DNA of 61,752 nucleotides from an uncultured Candidatus Saccharibacteria bacterium (GTDB lineage Bacteria; Patescibacteriota; Saccharimonadia; Saccharimonadales; Saccharimonadaceae), in the NCBI GenBank assembly GCA_947168825.1, contig CAMVNH010000001.1, positions 1 through 61,752 of the forward strand, given 5' to 3'. Both the position numbers and the translations under genes were made by a program. The notes beneath the pieces were generated by a model. It was not told the DNA's origin and did not search any database. It was given only the letters and a program-made list of their open reading frames with translations. This document shows, one piece after another, positions 32,285 to 40,959 of this stretch (position 1 is the first letter of the stretch; the number at the start of each line of letters is the position of its first letter).

Positions 32285-33553
32285 ATGAAAATTGTTGTAG
32301 CTTCAGATATTTATTATCCGATGACGAATGGCGTGGCGGTTTTTGCGCACAATTTGGCCTTAGGTTTGGCAAAGCGTGGCCATGAAGTGCTTGTAATTTG
32401 CCCAAGCTTTAATGGGCGAAGACATAAACGAAAAGATCATAAAACTGGCGTAACAACATTGTATCTAAAATCGATTCGCTTCCCTTTTTATCCTGATCAG
32501 ATTAGAAAGGTGGAGGACCGAAAAGAGCTTTTAGGAGTGACTTTGCCGAGAATCATATATAAGAATGGAATTTGGGCGGCGCCATACCCTTACCCAGAAA
32601 TCAAAAAGGAGTTGGATAAGTTTCAGCCAGACGTGATTCATTTACAAACGGCGGAAACGATTGCGTTAGCAATTCAAGCTTATGCAAGGCGATATGATGT
32701 ACCTATGGTTTCGACTGGGCATGCATACCCTGATAATATTACTGGGCAATTTAAGTTTTTGAAACCAGTGAAGAAGCCCGTGGATGCTTTAGTGAGGGCT
32801 TATATGAACAGTTTTTTGAAGCATAGTGAGTACGCGACGATGCCTACGGAAATGGCGATAGATGATTTGGTGCCGAAGAATCGACGCAGGTTTAAAGTGC
32901 CGGTTGAGGCATTGTCTAATGGAGTGGATTTGTCACAGTTTAGTCCGGGTAAGCCAAAGGCATCGATTTTGAAAAAATATAAGATTGATGTCGGTCGTCC
33001 GAGAGTGTTATACGTGGGCAGGGTGGATCCAGAAAAGAGTATCGGAGTGGTATTGACGGCCTTTAAAGAGGTTTTAAGTAAGATTCCAGAGGCGGAGTTT
33101 ATGATTGTGGGTGATGGAACTGACAAGATGAATTTGGAGAAGATGACAGAGGAGCATGGGATTTCTGGGAATGTACGGTTTTTAGGAAGAGTGTTACCGC
33201 CAGATTTGCAAGAGATTTACAGGACTGGTGATTTATTTGCAACGGCTAGTGAAACTGAAACTCAGGGTATTGTTTTAATAGAAGCGGCAGCAACTGGTCT
33301 GCCCCTAGTAGCTGTGGATGCTGGAGCTGTGAGCGAGCTTTGTCAGGATAAGAGAAATGGAATCTTGTGTGAACCGAAAGATGTTTCAGGTATAGCCAAT
33401 GCGATAGTCACAATCTTGAGTGACAAAAAGTTGAAAGGCGAGTACGGAAAAAATAGCCTAGAGGTGGCAGCAAAACATGATTTGAATACCACTTTATCAC
33501 GATTTGAGGAAATTTATCAAACTGCGATAGAATTGCGAACGTTTGATGATTAG
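32285..33553 (+). CDS. GT4-family glycosyltransferase (glycolipid type)
   Basis: The 422-aa protein opens MKIVVASDIYYPMTNGVAVF and carries HLQTAETIALAIQAYA, VSTGHAYPD, LSNGVDLSQFSPG, LYVGRVDPEKSIGVVL and SETETQGIVLIEAAATGLP. These are the marks of GT4 enzymes related to diacylglycerol glucosyltransferases and mannosyltransferases. It is related to the enzyme at 28998 but clearly distinct. A TATAAT lies just upstream and the AGGAG between it and the ATG is probably not transcribed. Confidence 0.88.
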   Translation: MKIVVASDIYYPMTNGVAVFAHNLALGLAKRGHEVLVICPSFNGRRHKRKDHKTGVTTLYLKSIRFPFYPDQIRKVEDRKELLGVTLPRIIYKNGIWAAPYPYPEIKKELDKFQPDVIHLQTAETIALAIQAYARRYDVPMVSTGHAYPDNITGQFKFLKPVKKPVDALVRAYMNSFLKHSEYATMPTEMAIDDLVPKNRRRFKVPVEALSNGVDLSQFSPGKPKASILKKYKIDVGRPRVLYVGRVDPEKSIGVVLTAFKEVLSKIPEAEFMIVGDGTDKMNLEKMTEEHGISGNVRFLGRVLPPDLQEIYRTGDLFATASETETQGIVLIEAAATGLPLVAVDAGAVSELCQDKRNGILCEPKDVSGIANAIVTILSDKKLKGEYGKNSLEVAAKHDLNTTLSRFEEIYQTAIELRTFDD

Positions 33554-34275
33554 TATTCTATGAAATAGGATATAGCTTCGGCAGTCTCGTGGGGTTTCTC
33601 GTAATTTAGAAGATGTCCGGTGTTGGACAGAAAAATGGTTTTGGCGTGATATTTGGTGGCAGCTTTTTTAGTGTCATTTTGGGAGACGAGACGGTCTTTT
33701 TCGCCAGCAATAAATAAGGCATTTTTTTCGAAATTGAAATCAGTAATACAATTTTTAGAAGAAAATTTGGTGGCCGAAAGGAGATGTTTCTTTTTACCAA
33801 AAAACTTGCCGCTCTCGTAGGTGGTCTTTAAAATTTGTTTTTTGTCGGTGCGATCTATAATCATATATTCAGTAGATAGGTAGCCAATAACTTTATTGGG
33901 TAGAACAGCAATCAGTGGTTGGAGGCTTGTAATGAGGCGCGAAGGCTTGGATGAGATTGGCGCAAGGAAGACAATCTTGTCGTTTAGTAATTTTGGGTAT
34001 TTTGCAGCAGTAGCAGCAGCAACTATGGACCCCATGGAGTGACCAATGAGAATAGGTTTTTTAAGATGATGGGCTTTTATATAATTGGCAATAAAATTAG
34101 CATAATTTTCTGAATCATAGGCAGGGAGAGTTTCGGCAGATTTTCCAAAAGGTGGAAGCTCTGGAAGATAAGTATCGTATTTTGTAGAGTCAAAATTTTC
34201 GGCCAACTGTTTTAATCCTAGTGCATTGCCACGGAATCCGTGGATAAGAATTAGAGGGATTTTTTCGTTTGCCAC
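33550..34275 (-). CDS. Alpha/beta hydrolase
   Basis: The 241-aa protein has an alpha/beta-hydrolase fold: LILIHGFRGN (oxyanion region), the nucleophile in IGHSMGS, the acid in GEKDRLV and the histidine in NTGHLLNYE. Substrate unknown. It starts with GTG in TAGTG overlapping the ctpA stop, with AAGGAG upstream, so it is coupled to ctpA. The last 4 nt overlap the convergent glycosyltransferase. Confidence 0.85.
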   Translation of the reverse strand: MANEKIPLILIHGFRGNALGLKQLAENFDSTKYDTYLPELPPFGKSAETLPAYDSENYANFIANYIKAHHLKKPILIGHSMGSIVAAATAAKYPKLLNDKIVFLAPISSKPSRLITSLQPLIAVLPNKVIGYLSTEYMIIDRTDKKQILKTTYESGKFFGKKKHLLSATKFSSKNCITDFNFEKNALFIAGEKDRLVSQNDTKKAATKYHAKTIFLSNTGHLLNYEKPHETAEAISYFIEY

Positions 34276-35474
34276 TAGAGCTCCTTAGCGGCATCAAGCT
34301 GAGGATCTTTGCCGGTATTGATGTCATCGTAAGTGATGGTGACTTCTTTGTCTGGTTTGATGCCGGTACCATTAATGCTTGTATCTTTAGGGGTATACCA
34401 ATGTGCGGAGGTAACTTTCAGTATGGTGTTGCCGCTAAGATCGATTAGGCTTTGGACAACGCCTTTTCCGTAGGTTGTAGTGCCGAGGATAGTAGCCTTG
34501 CCGTAATCCTGAAGAGCGCCAGCAACGATTTCCGACGCCGAAGCAGTGTTGCCGTTTACTAAAACAATGGTTTTCATATCTTTTAGAATGTTTTTACTGT
34601 GGGCAGCGTAAGTAGTAGTGTTGCCGAATTTTGATTTTTGAATACAGATTGGATCACCATCAATCCAAAGACTAAGAAGATCTTTGGCTGCGGAAACATA
34701 GCCACCACCGTTATCTCGAAGATCGAGGATAACTTTCTTAATGCCCTTTTTCTCAAAATCTTGAGCGAATTTTTGGATGATTGTACCCGTGTCGTTGTCG
34801 AAGCGAGTAACAAGTATAATGGCGGTGTCACCTTCATAAGTAACATCGGCGGAAACATTATTTATTTCTTCACGAGTAAGTTTGAAGGTTTTTTCTTTGC
34901 CATCACGAACAATAGTAAGCGATAGCTCTGAACCTGTTTTGCCGCGTATTTTTTCAGCGATTTGATCAGGGTCTAGTGTATAAACTTCTTCACCATTAAC
35001 TTTGTAGATAATATCGCCAGATAAGAGACCGGCCTTGCGAGCTGGATTGTCTGGTAGAGTACGAATTATGCGAACGTACCCATCTCTTTCGGCCACAACT
35101 ACGCCGATGCCGGCAGCACCGATTTCACCATGGAGAGATTTTTGAAAATCCGAGGCTTCGTTGGCAGACATGTAGACAGTATATTTATCCTGAAGAGAGT
35201 TTACTAGGCCAGCTTTCGCGCCTTCTATAATAGCCTCGTTGTCGATATCTCCATCAAAATTAGAGACAAGCGTATTGTAGACTTCGTCTAGGGCTGACCA
35301 ATCGATAGATGACGATGATGTTAGTTTGCCAAAGGTGAGGTAAGGGAGGAAGGTGTTTTTAATGTTGCTCCAGTTAATACCGACACCAATGCCGGCTACG
35401 AGGGTAATTGCAGCACAGATAATAGCGCTGCCTAAACTTACCTTTTTTTCTTCCCAGTTTTTACGACTGCTCAT
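34275..35474 (-). CDS. ctpA: C-terminal processing protease CtpA (S41)
   Basis: The 399-aa exported serine protease has a membrane anchor (about 14-32) and a PDZ domain (about 95-190: GIGVVVAERDGYVRI...PARKAGLLSGDIIYKVNG). The S41 domain has the catalytic serine in NTASASEIVAGAL and lysine in TTYGKGVVQ. In other bacteria such proteases trim or degrade peptidoglycan hydrolases. It follows a CHAP hydrolase gene here, which fits that role. A TAAAAT ends 6 nt before the ATG. Confidence 0.92.
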   Translation of the reverse strand: MSSRKNWEEKKVSLGSAIICAAITLVAGIGVGINWSNIKNTFLPYLTFGKLTSSSSIDWSALDEVYNTLVSNFDGDIDNEAIIEGAKAGLVNSLQDKYTVYMSANEASDFQKSLHGEIGAAGIGVVVAERDGYVRIIRTLPDNPARKAGLLSGDIIYKVNGEEVYTLDPDQIAEKIRGKTGSELSLTIVRDGKEKTFKLTREEINNVSADVTYEGDTAIILVTRFDNDTGTIIQKFAQDFEKKGIKKVILDLRDNGGGYVSAAKDLLSLWIDGDPICIQKSKFGNTTTYAAHSKNILKDMKTIVLVNGNTASASEIVAGALQDYGKATILGTTTYGKGVVQSLIDLSGNTILKVTSAHWYTPKDTSINGTGIKPDKEVTITYDDINTGKDPQLDAAKEL

Positions 35475-35491
35475 TATTCTATTTTAGCACA

Positions 35492-36625
35492 TTAACGGAA
35501 ATGAATGTAGCGAAAACTGCCGGCCGGGACATTGACACGGTAGCCGAAGTCGGCTGGTCCACCACTAATAGAGCTGTAACGGTTGTTATACTCGGATAGA
35601 TTGACTGAGCCATCACTGTTTACGGCTTCAATCCAAACGACATGACCCCATGTACCAGAAGTTTGATAACCAACGGTGCCAGCTTCTGGTTTATCATCTA
35701 CGCGGTAGCCACGACTGGAGGCACTAATTCCCCAGTATTTAGCATCTCCCCATGAACCAATCGTAACGCCGTAGCGTTCATAGGCTTTGTATCCAGCGTA
35801 ACCAGTACATTCGCAGATGGCTCCGCCATAGGCGAGAATAACTTTTCCGGTATAGCGCCAGTTTTGCTGTGGACAGCTAGAAGCGTAAGGATAAGAGTTC
35901 GTACCAGAAGCAACAACACGACCAATACTATTATATTTGGCAATTTCCTTGCTCATCTCTTCAGCCTTGATAGCATCGGCAGCCTTAGCATCTTCGTTGT
36001 ACTTCGAGGCGTCAGCTTCGTACTTAGACTTAAGTTCGGATTGCTTGGCTTTGTTGGCGGCAATATTGGCGGTTTGGATTTCCTGGTCTTCAATAAGAGC
36101 CTCGACTTGGGCCTTTTTCATTTTTAGCGATTCGGCGGTTTCTTTAACTGTGTTGGCGGATGAGCTAATTTGAGCTTTTATGCTTTCATCACGGGCTTCT
36201 TTTTCGGCACGTTCGGAAAAAGTTTTATATTTTAAGGCTTTAATAAGTTCGGATTCTTCTTGGTCAAAGTAGGCTTCAGTGTAGATTTCAGCAAAACCAC
36301 TTTGTTGTTGTGCGAGCAAAGCCTCTTGTTCGGCGATCTGATTAGCTAGATCTTCGGCGATAGCTTTGTTGGCGGCAATTTTACTTTCCATCATAACGAT
36401 TTCGGATTGTAAACGTTGGATTTCGCCCTCTAAAGTATCGGCGTGAGCCTGGGCTTCCTCGGCTTTCTGGGTAGCTTCTTCATATGCGGCAGAGGCGGCT
36501 TTACAGGTCTCGGAAACACAGTAATCACGGGCGGAGACATTAGTGATTTCTCCGTTTAAAATTGTCATACCAAAGATAGTGCCCAAAACCAGTATCAGAG
36601 ATAGTATACGTTTGAGAGCGTTCAT
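35492..36625 (-). CDS. PcsB-like peptidoglycan hydrolase (coiled coil plus CHAP)
   Basis: The 377-aa protein has a signal peptide or anchor (about 5-30), a long coiled coil (about 40-235, rich in A, E, K, Q) and a C-terminal CHAP amidase/endopeptidase domain. The catalytic cysteine is in CECTGYAGYKAYERYG and the histidine in TWGHVVWIEAV. PcsB and CwlO-type hydrolases are switched on by FtsEX through the coiled coil, and ftsX and ftsE are directly upstream here. The start at 36625 fits a signal sequence and a TATAAT 6 nt before. The longer frame to 36757 overlaps ftsX. Confidence 0.9.
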   Translation of the reverse strand: MNALKRILSLILVLGTIFGMTILNGEITNVSARDYCVSETCKAASAAYEEATQKAEEAQAHADTLEGEIQRLQSEIVMMESKIAANKAIAEDLANQIAEQEALLAQQQSGFAEIYTEAYFDQEESELIKALKYKTFSERAEKEARDESIKAQISSSANTVKETAESLKMKKAQVEALIEDQEIQTANIAANKAKQSELKSKYEADASKYNEDAKAADAIKAEEMSKEIAKYNSIGRVVASGTNSYPYASSCPQQNWRYTGKVILAYGGAICECTGYAGYKAYERYGVTIGSWGDAKYWGISASSRGYRVDDKPEAGTVGYQTSGTWGHVVWIEAVNSDGSVNLSEYNNRYSSISGGPADFGYRVNVPAGSFRYIHFR

Positions 36626-36660
36626 ACTTTCATTATAGCATAAGCGTTTTGGTCTTGCAA

Positions 36661-37680
36661 CTATTTCGCAAGATAACGGTGGATAGCGATACGTGCGGAT
36701 AAAGTACCAATGGCAATACCGATGGCAATAGTGGCAGCATATATTACAATAATCCACTGCGATTCAAGAACATCGCGGATATTAGTGATACTGATGCCGT
36801 AGTCTTCTAGTGGTTGAGCTACAAAATTGAAGCCAATATAACCTAAAGTGGCAGCAATAATACCGGAAATAATGCCACACATTTGGGCTTCGATGACGAA
36901 CGGTCCTCGAATGAAGCTGCTATCAGCACCAACGAGCTTCATCATGTAAATTTCTTCGCTACGGGAATAGATAGCCATACGGATAGTATTGAAAATGACT
37001 AAAATGGAAATAGCTAGAAATACGATAGAGAGAACGATACCGCCATTTTTCGCGATGTTGGCCCAGTTGGTAATGGTTTCTATTTCGGCACGGTTAACAT
37101 CGTAAGTTGGAAGACGATCGGGGTCAATATTGGCTTGAATTTCTTCGTCGGTTTCAACGAGATTTTTGATGTCGTCGATGTTATTAGTGTCGATGACTTT
37201 GATACGCATAGTGGATTGCATGCTTTGAAGCATAAGATTTTTCATATTTTCGTCACTCAGGGTTGTCATGAGGTTTTCGTCATCGGCATAGAGGTCGAGG
37301 GATTTTTGGTATTCTTCTTCAGTAGTTGAGAAGTTTACTTCTTTTACGTTATCGTTGGCTTTGAGGGTTTCTGAAATATCTGCAAGAACTTCTTGAGATG
37401 TTCCAGGCTTAAAGAATACGGTGATGTCGATTTTTTCCCGAATAGAATCGGCGGTAGCATTGAGTACGGCGCTAGCGATTACGGTTATGAAAAGGATGAG
37501 TAGAGTTACGGTCATAACTAGAGTAGCAGCAATTGAGAGCCAGATATTGCGGGTAAAGCCGATGGCACCATATTTAACAATACGAGAAGTATTGCGCAGA
37601 TGGTGCGATTTACCGCTTTTACTCATGGTTTTGAGGTTCTTTTTGGTGTTTTTGATTTCTTTGTTTGCAATTTTTGGCAT
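36661..37680 (-). CDS. ftsX: Cell division protein FtsX
   Basis: The 339-aa ABC-type permease has an N-terminal helix (about 50-75), an extracytoplasmic domain (about 80-215) and three C-terminal helices (YSRSEEIYMMKLVGAD lies in the cytoplasmic loop between two of them). It starts at 37680, 1 nt after the ftsE stop, with AGGAGG at ideal distance inside ftsE. FtsX passes the ATPase state of FtsE to periplasmic or wall-facing hydrolases, here presumably the CHAP protein encoded next. Confidence 0.93.
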   Translation of the reverse strand: MPKIANKEIKNTKKNLKTMSKSGKSHHLRNTSRIVKYGAIGFTRNIWLSIAATLVMTVTLLILFITVIASAVLNATADSIREKIDITVFFKPGTSQEVLADISETLKANDNVKEVNFSTTEEEYQKSLDLYADDENLMTTLSDENMKNLMLQSMQSTMRIKVIDTNNIDDIKNLVETDEEIQANIDPDRLPTYDVNRAEIETITNWANIAKNGGIVLSIVFLAISILVIFNTIRMAIYSRSEEIYMMKLVGADSSFIRGPFVIEAQMCGIISGIIAATLGYIGFNFVAQPLEDYGISITNIRDVLESQWIIVIYAATIAIGIAIGTLSARIAIHRYLAK

Positions 37681-37681
37681 T

Positions 37682-38614
37682 TTAGATAACCCTCCTAGTA
37701 CCACGTAGTCGAATTGGCGATGTTTTTAGTGCGATTGGACGACGACGAACAGGACTTTCTGGCTGAGTGGAAGTGACTGGACTAGTAGTCGCTGCTGGCG
37801 CAGGATTTTTAATGGTCTGAGCGCGTGGTTTAACGGTTTGGCGAACTTGAGTGGTCTGTACCACCTGTTGTGGAAGAGCCTGGCGATTGACAAAGTTAGT
37901 ATTCTGTGGTATAATAGAAGGAGAAGCGTCTAGGCGATAGATGCCGTTTACTTTCTGGTCACTGACGATTTTACCATCTTTTAGGGTGATAACACGTTTT
38001 TGGAGATTATTAACGATGTTTTCGTCGTGGGTAGTGACGAGGACAGTGGTGCCGAAATCATTGATTTTTTGGAGAAGATCGATAATTTCGCTACGGGTGA
38101 GCTTATCTAGGTTGCCAGTTGGCTCGTCGGCGATGAGAATTTTTGGTTGACGGGCAACAGAGCGAGCGATAGATACGCGCTGCTGTTCGCCACCGGAGAG
38201 TTGGTTTGGAAATTTTTTCTCTTTGCCAGCGAGACCGACAAGTTCGAGGACCTTAGGAACGGTTTTCTGAATCTCAGCATTGCTCATGCCAGCAATCTCG
38301 AGAGCAAAGGCAACATTCTCGAAAACTGTGCGACCAGGCAAGAGTTTAAAATCTTGAAAAACGACACCGAGGCGACGGCGATAATGTGGAATATAGCGTT
38401 TTTTGACATAGTCAAGGTCGATACCACCGATAATAATCTTGCCTTTATCGGGCACTTCTTCTTTGGTAATCATTTTCATTAAGGTGGATTTACCGGCACC
38501 AGATTTACCGACAAGGAAAACGAATTCATTCGGCTCTATATGCAAAGATACATGATCGAGCGCAGGACGACTGTCTCGTGGATAAAATTTTGTGACTCGA
38601 TCGAGTAATATCAT
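37682..38614 (-). CDS. ftsE: Cell division ATPase FtsE with C-terminal extension
   Basis: FtsE is the ATPase partner of FtsX. Walker A is [10 protein letters not shown], the signature is [14 protein letters not shown] and Walker B is [12 protein letters not shown]. The core ends near residue 225, as usual. About 85 further residues form a basic, Q/T/P-rich low-complexity tail ending [11 protein letters not shown]. This tail is absent from standard FtsE (about 228 aa). A TAAAAT ends 6 nt before the ATG. Confidence 0.93.
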   Translation of the reverse strand: MILLDRVTKFYPRDSRPALDHVSLHIEPNEFVFLVGKSGAGKSTLMKMITKEEVPDKGKIIIGGIDLDYVKKRYIPHYRRRLGVVFQDFKLLPGRTVFENVAFALEIAGMSNAEIQKTVPKVLELVGLAGKEKKFPNQLSGGEQQRVSIARSVARQPKILIADEPTGNLDKLTRSEIIDLLQKINDFGTTVLVTTHDENIVNNLQKRVITLKDGKIVSDQKVNGIYRLDASPSIIPQNTNFVNRQALPQQVVQTTQVRQTVKPRAQTIKNPAPAATTSPVTSTQPESPVRRRPIALKTSPIRLRGTRRVI

Positions 38615-38633
38615 AGTGCTATTTTAACATAAG

Positions 38634-39701
38634 CTACATATTGGCGTCAAGAAATGCATCGATAAAGTTATTGATTTTACCATCTAAAACGGCGTTGACG
38701 TCGGTTTCTTCGTGCTTCGTGCGCGTATCTTTGACAAGTTTGTATGGCTGCATGACATAGTTTCGGATTTGTTGGCCCCATCCAGCTGATTCGCCGGCGC
38801 GAAGTTTATCAATAGATTCAGCCTGCTGTTCTATTTGAAGCTGGGCAAGTTTACCGCGAAGGATTTCCATAGCTTTTTCTTTATTTTGGAGTTGAGAACG
38901 TTCATTTTGAATGGCGACGACAGTATTAGTCGGAATGTGAGTAATACGAACGGCAGAGTTGGTGGTGTTAACAGATTGTCCGCCATGGCCGCCGGAATGA
39001 TAAACGTCGATACGAAGGTCTTTTTCGTTGATTTCGATGTCGGTCGGATTGTCGATAATTGGTAGAATTTCAACGAGCGCAAAAGAGGTCTGCCTTAAGT
39101 TGTCTGCGTTAAAAGGACTTAACCGTACAAGACGATGAACACCATGTTCGGATTTGAGTCTCCCATATGCATCTTGGCCACGGACTTCGTAGACTGCAGT
39201 TTTGATACCTGCTTCTTCGCCGGCAGTACGTTCTAGGAGTGTAACTTTTAGATTTGCTTTTTCGGCAAAGCGGAGATACATACGTTCGAGCATACCTGCC
39301 CAATCCATAGCTTCGGTACCGCCGACGCCGGCAGTAATGCGAAGGATAGCGTCATTGTGATCGTAGGGGCCGTTAAAACGAAGAGATTTTTTGAGATTAT
39401 TTAGGTCGGCCTCTAACGCACTTAGTTGTTCGGCGATTTCGGATTCGAGATCTGGTTCGTTTAAATCTAATAATTCTTTAATATCTTCGATTTGGCCACG
39501 GAGGATTTTCCAGGAGTTAGTTTCTGCTGTAAGTTTTGCGAGCTGCTCGTTTTTTTGGCGAGCGGATTCTGGATTATGCCAGATTTCTGGGCTGGCAACT
39601 TCTTCTTCTAACTTTTGAACTTGTTGTAGCTTATGTTCAATATCTAATTTGGTCCAAGCGTCATTTAAATCTCTAGTTAGAGCTTCGAGCTGTTTTTGCA
39701 T
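38634..39701 (-). CDS. prfB: Peptide chain release factor 2
   Basis: RF2 reads UAA and UGA stops. The 355-aa protein carries the SPF anticodon-like tripeptide (VRLSPFNADN) and the GGQ motif in SGGHGGQSVNTTNS. The reading frame is continuous from the N-terminal helix MQKQLEALTRDLNDAW, with no in-frame TGA. The autoregulatory +1 frameshift of many prfB genes is therefore absent. The start is 1 nt after the murL stop, so it is coupled in the operon murD-murL-prfB. Confidence 0.95.
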   Translation of the reverse strand: MQKQLEALTRDLNDAWTKLDIEHKLQQVQKLEEEVASPEIWHNPESARQKNEQLAKLTAETNSWKILRGQIEDIKELLDLNEPDLESEIAEQLSALEADLNNLKKSLRFNGPYDHNDAILRITAGVGGTEAMDWAGMLERMYLRFAEKANLKVTLLERTAGEEAGIKTAVYEVRGQDAYGRLKSEHGVHRLVRLSPFNADNLRQTSFALVEILPIIDNPTDIEINEKDLRIDVYHSGGHGGQSVNTTNSAVRITHIPTNTVVAIQNERSQLQNKEKAMEILRGKLAQLQIEQQAESIDKLRAGESAGWGQQIRNYVMQPYKLVKDTRTKHEETDVNAVLDGKINNFIDAFLDANM

Positions 39702-39702
39702 A

Positions 39703-40959
39703 TTATAGCTCCTTTGTGAAATCTTGAGACTCAGTAATTTTTTCGTAGTCGAAGTCGGAAGCTGGAACTGTAAACGGTAGGGCTGGGTAATCGGCCAGTC
39801 TCATTTCGTAGGCTTTACGTAACTCGGCAATTTCACCAACACATTCGAAAGGTTTGATTTTATCGTCGATACCTAGTAGGCCCTTATAATCGTCTATCAG
39901 GCTAGGTTCTTCAAATAGACTATTATTCGGAAAGAGTGAATCAAGTTCTTCACGTTCGACGAATGGTGCGAAGAGTAAGTATGAGTTGGCGCACTTAGCG
40001 CATTTTCCGCACCATTTTAATTCTTGGTTGTCTTGTCTTTGATGGTAATTAGCGACATTACAGGAGCTGAACTTGTGGCCGTAATCTTGCCAGCATTTTT
40101 TGGCAAAAAGTTCAGCAACTTTTAGTTCAGAAAAACCACGGAGAGGAGAGCCAATATTGAGATTTGGCGAAATGTAGCGGTGGACGTAATCGGCGAGAGC
40201 CTTCTCGGCTGGCCAGGTTTTGGACCATTGGTGATTAACTTCCATGTCGCCAATTTTGGCATGAGGCTCGTTGCCTTCTCGTCCAATGGCAGTGAGGATG
40301 ACAGAGTCATGGTTTAGAATAGCCTGAACTAGCGCGATCGCACAGTTAATATAGGTAATTGGGATATGCCCATTTAGCCCGCCGACTTTTTCACGGTTTC
40401 GATGATCGATAAAACGTTTGGCTATTATAGCAGGCTTATCCGTAAGTTGGTCGATAATACTAGGGTGAAAATCAGAAGAGGCGCAGTACCATGGAGTAAA
40501 GTCGATGTTTTTAGCATTTAGTGTAGTAGCGACAAGCAGACTATCTTTGCCGCCGGATTGGAGGCTGAGTATACCGTGGTAGTCGGCGGGATTTAGAGGG
40601 ATAGGATCGGACTCATCGGGTGAGTTTTGAGTGAAATGCGCGAGATCTTCACGCGTGAGATAATTTTCAAAGGCAAGTTGAGAAAGACCTTCTTGGTAAA
40701 CAGAGCTGAAAAATTTACTTTGGAAAGCGTCAATTTTGTGGTGTCCGAGGTCGACTTTTGGTGTAGGGTGAGCTTTATAATAAGAGATGCCGATTAAAAT
40801 GAAACAAAGGAAAAGAGCGCGGCCTAAGAGTTCCTGATTAATGATGTATTCGGTCCTGGCAAATTCTATGCGTTCAGTGAAGATGGTGTCGGAAAATGCA
40901 TAACGAAAAATTGCGGTCGTGGTTTCCTCGTCGAAATAGTAGTCTAAGAATTTGAACAT
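39703..40959 (-). CDS. murL: UDP-MurNAc-L-Ala-L-Glu epimerase MurL
   Basis: MurL converts the terminal L-Glu of UDP-MurNAc-L-Ala-L-Glu to D-Glu, replacing free D-Glu made by a racemase. The 418-aa protein has a GISYYKAHPTPK segment (about 57-68), LSLQSGGKDSLL, GREGNEP...VNHQWSKTWPAEKALADYV and a cysteine cluster WCGKCAKC. I recognise these as MurL marks from memory. The start overlaps the murD stop as TAATG. The pairing of murD with murL is that of the MurD2/MurL pathway described in Xanthomonas. Confidence 0.8.
   Translation of the reverse strand: MFKFLDYYFDEETTTAIFRYAFSDTIFTERIEFARTEYIINQELLGRALFLCFILIGISYYKAHPTPKVDLGHHKIDAFQSKFFSSVYQEGLSQLAFENYLTREDLAHFTQNSPDESDPIPLNPADYHGILSLQSGGKDSLLVATTLNAKNIDFTPWYCASSDFHPSIIDQLTDKPAIIAKRFIDHRNREKVGGLNGHIPITYINCAIALVQAILNHDSVILTAIGREGNEPHAKIGDMEVNHQWSKTWPAEKALADYVHRYISPNLNIGSPLRGFSELKVAELFAKKCWQDYGHKFSSCNVANYHQRQDNQELKWCGKCAKCANSYLLFAPFVEREELDSLFPNNSLFEEPSLIDDYKGLLGIDDKIKPFECVGEIAELRKAYEMRLADYPALPFTVPASDFDYEKITESQDFTKEL

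Noticed and set aside
38634-39701. RF1 instead of RF2
   Set aside because: The SPF tripeptide specifies RF2; RF1 has PxT.
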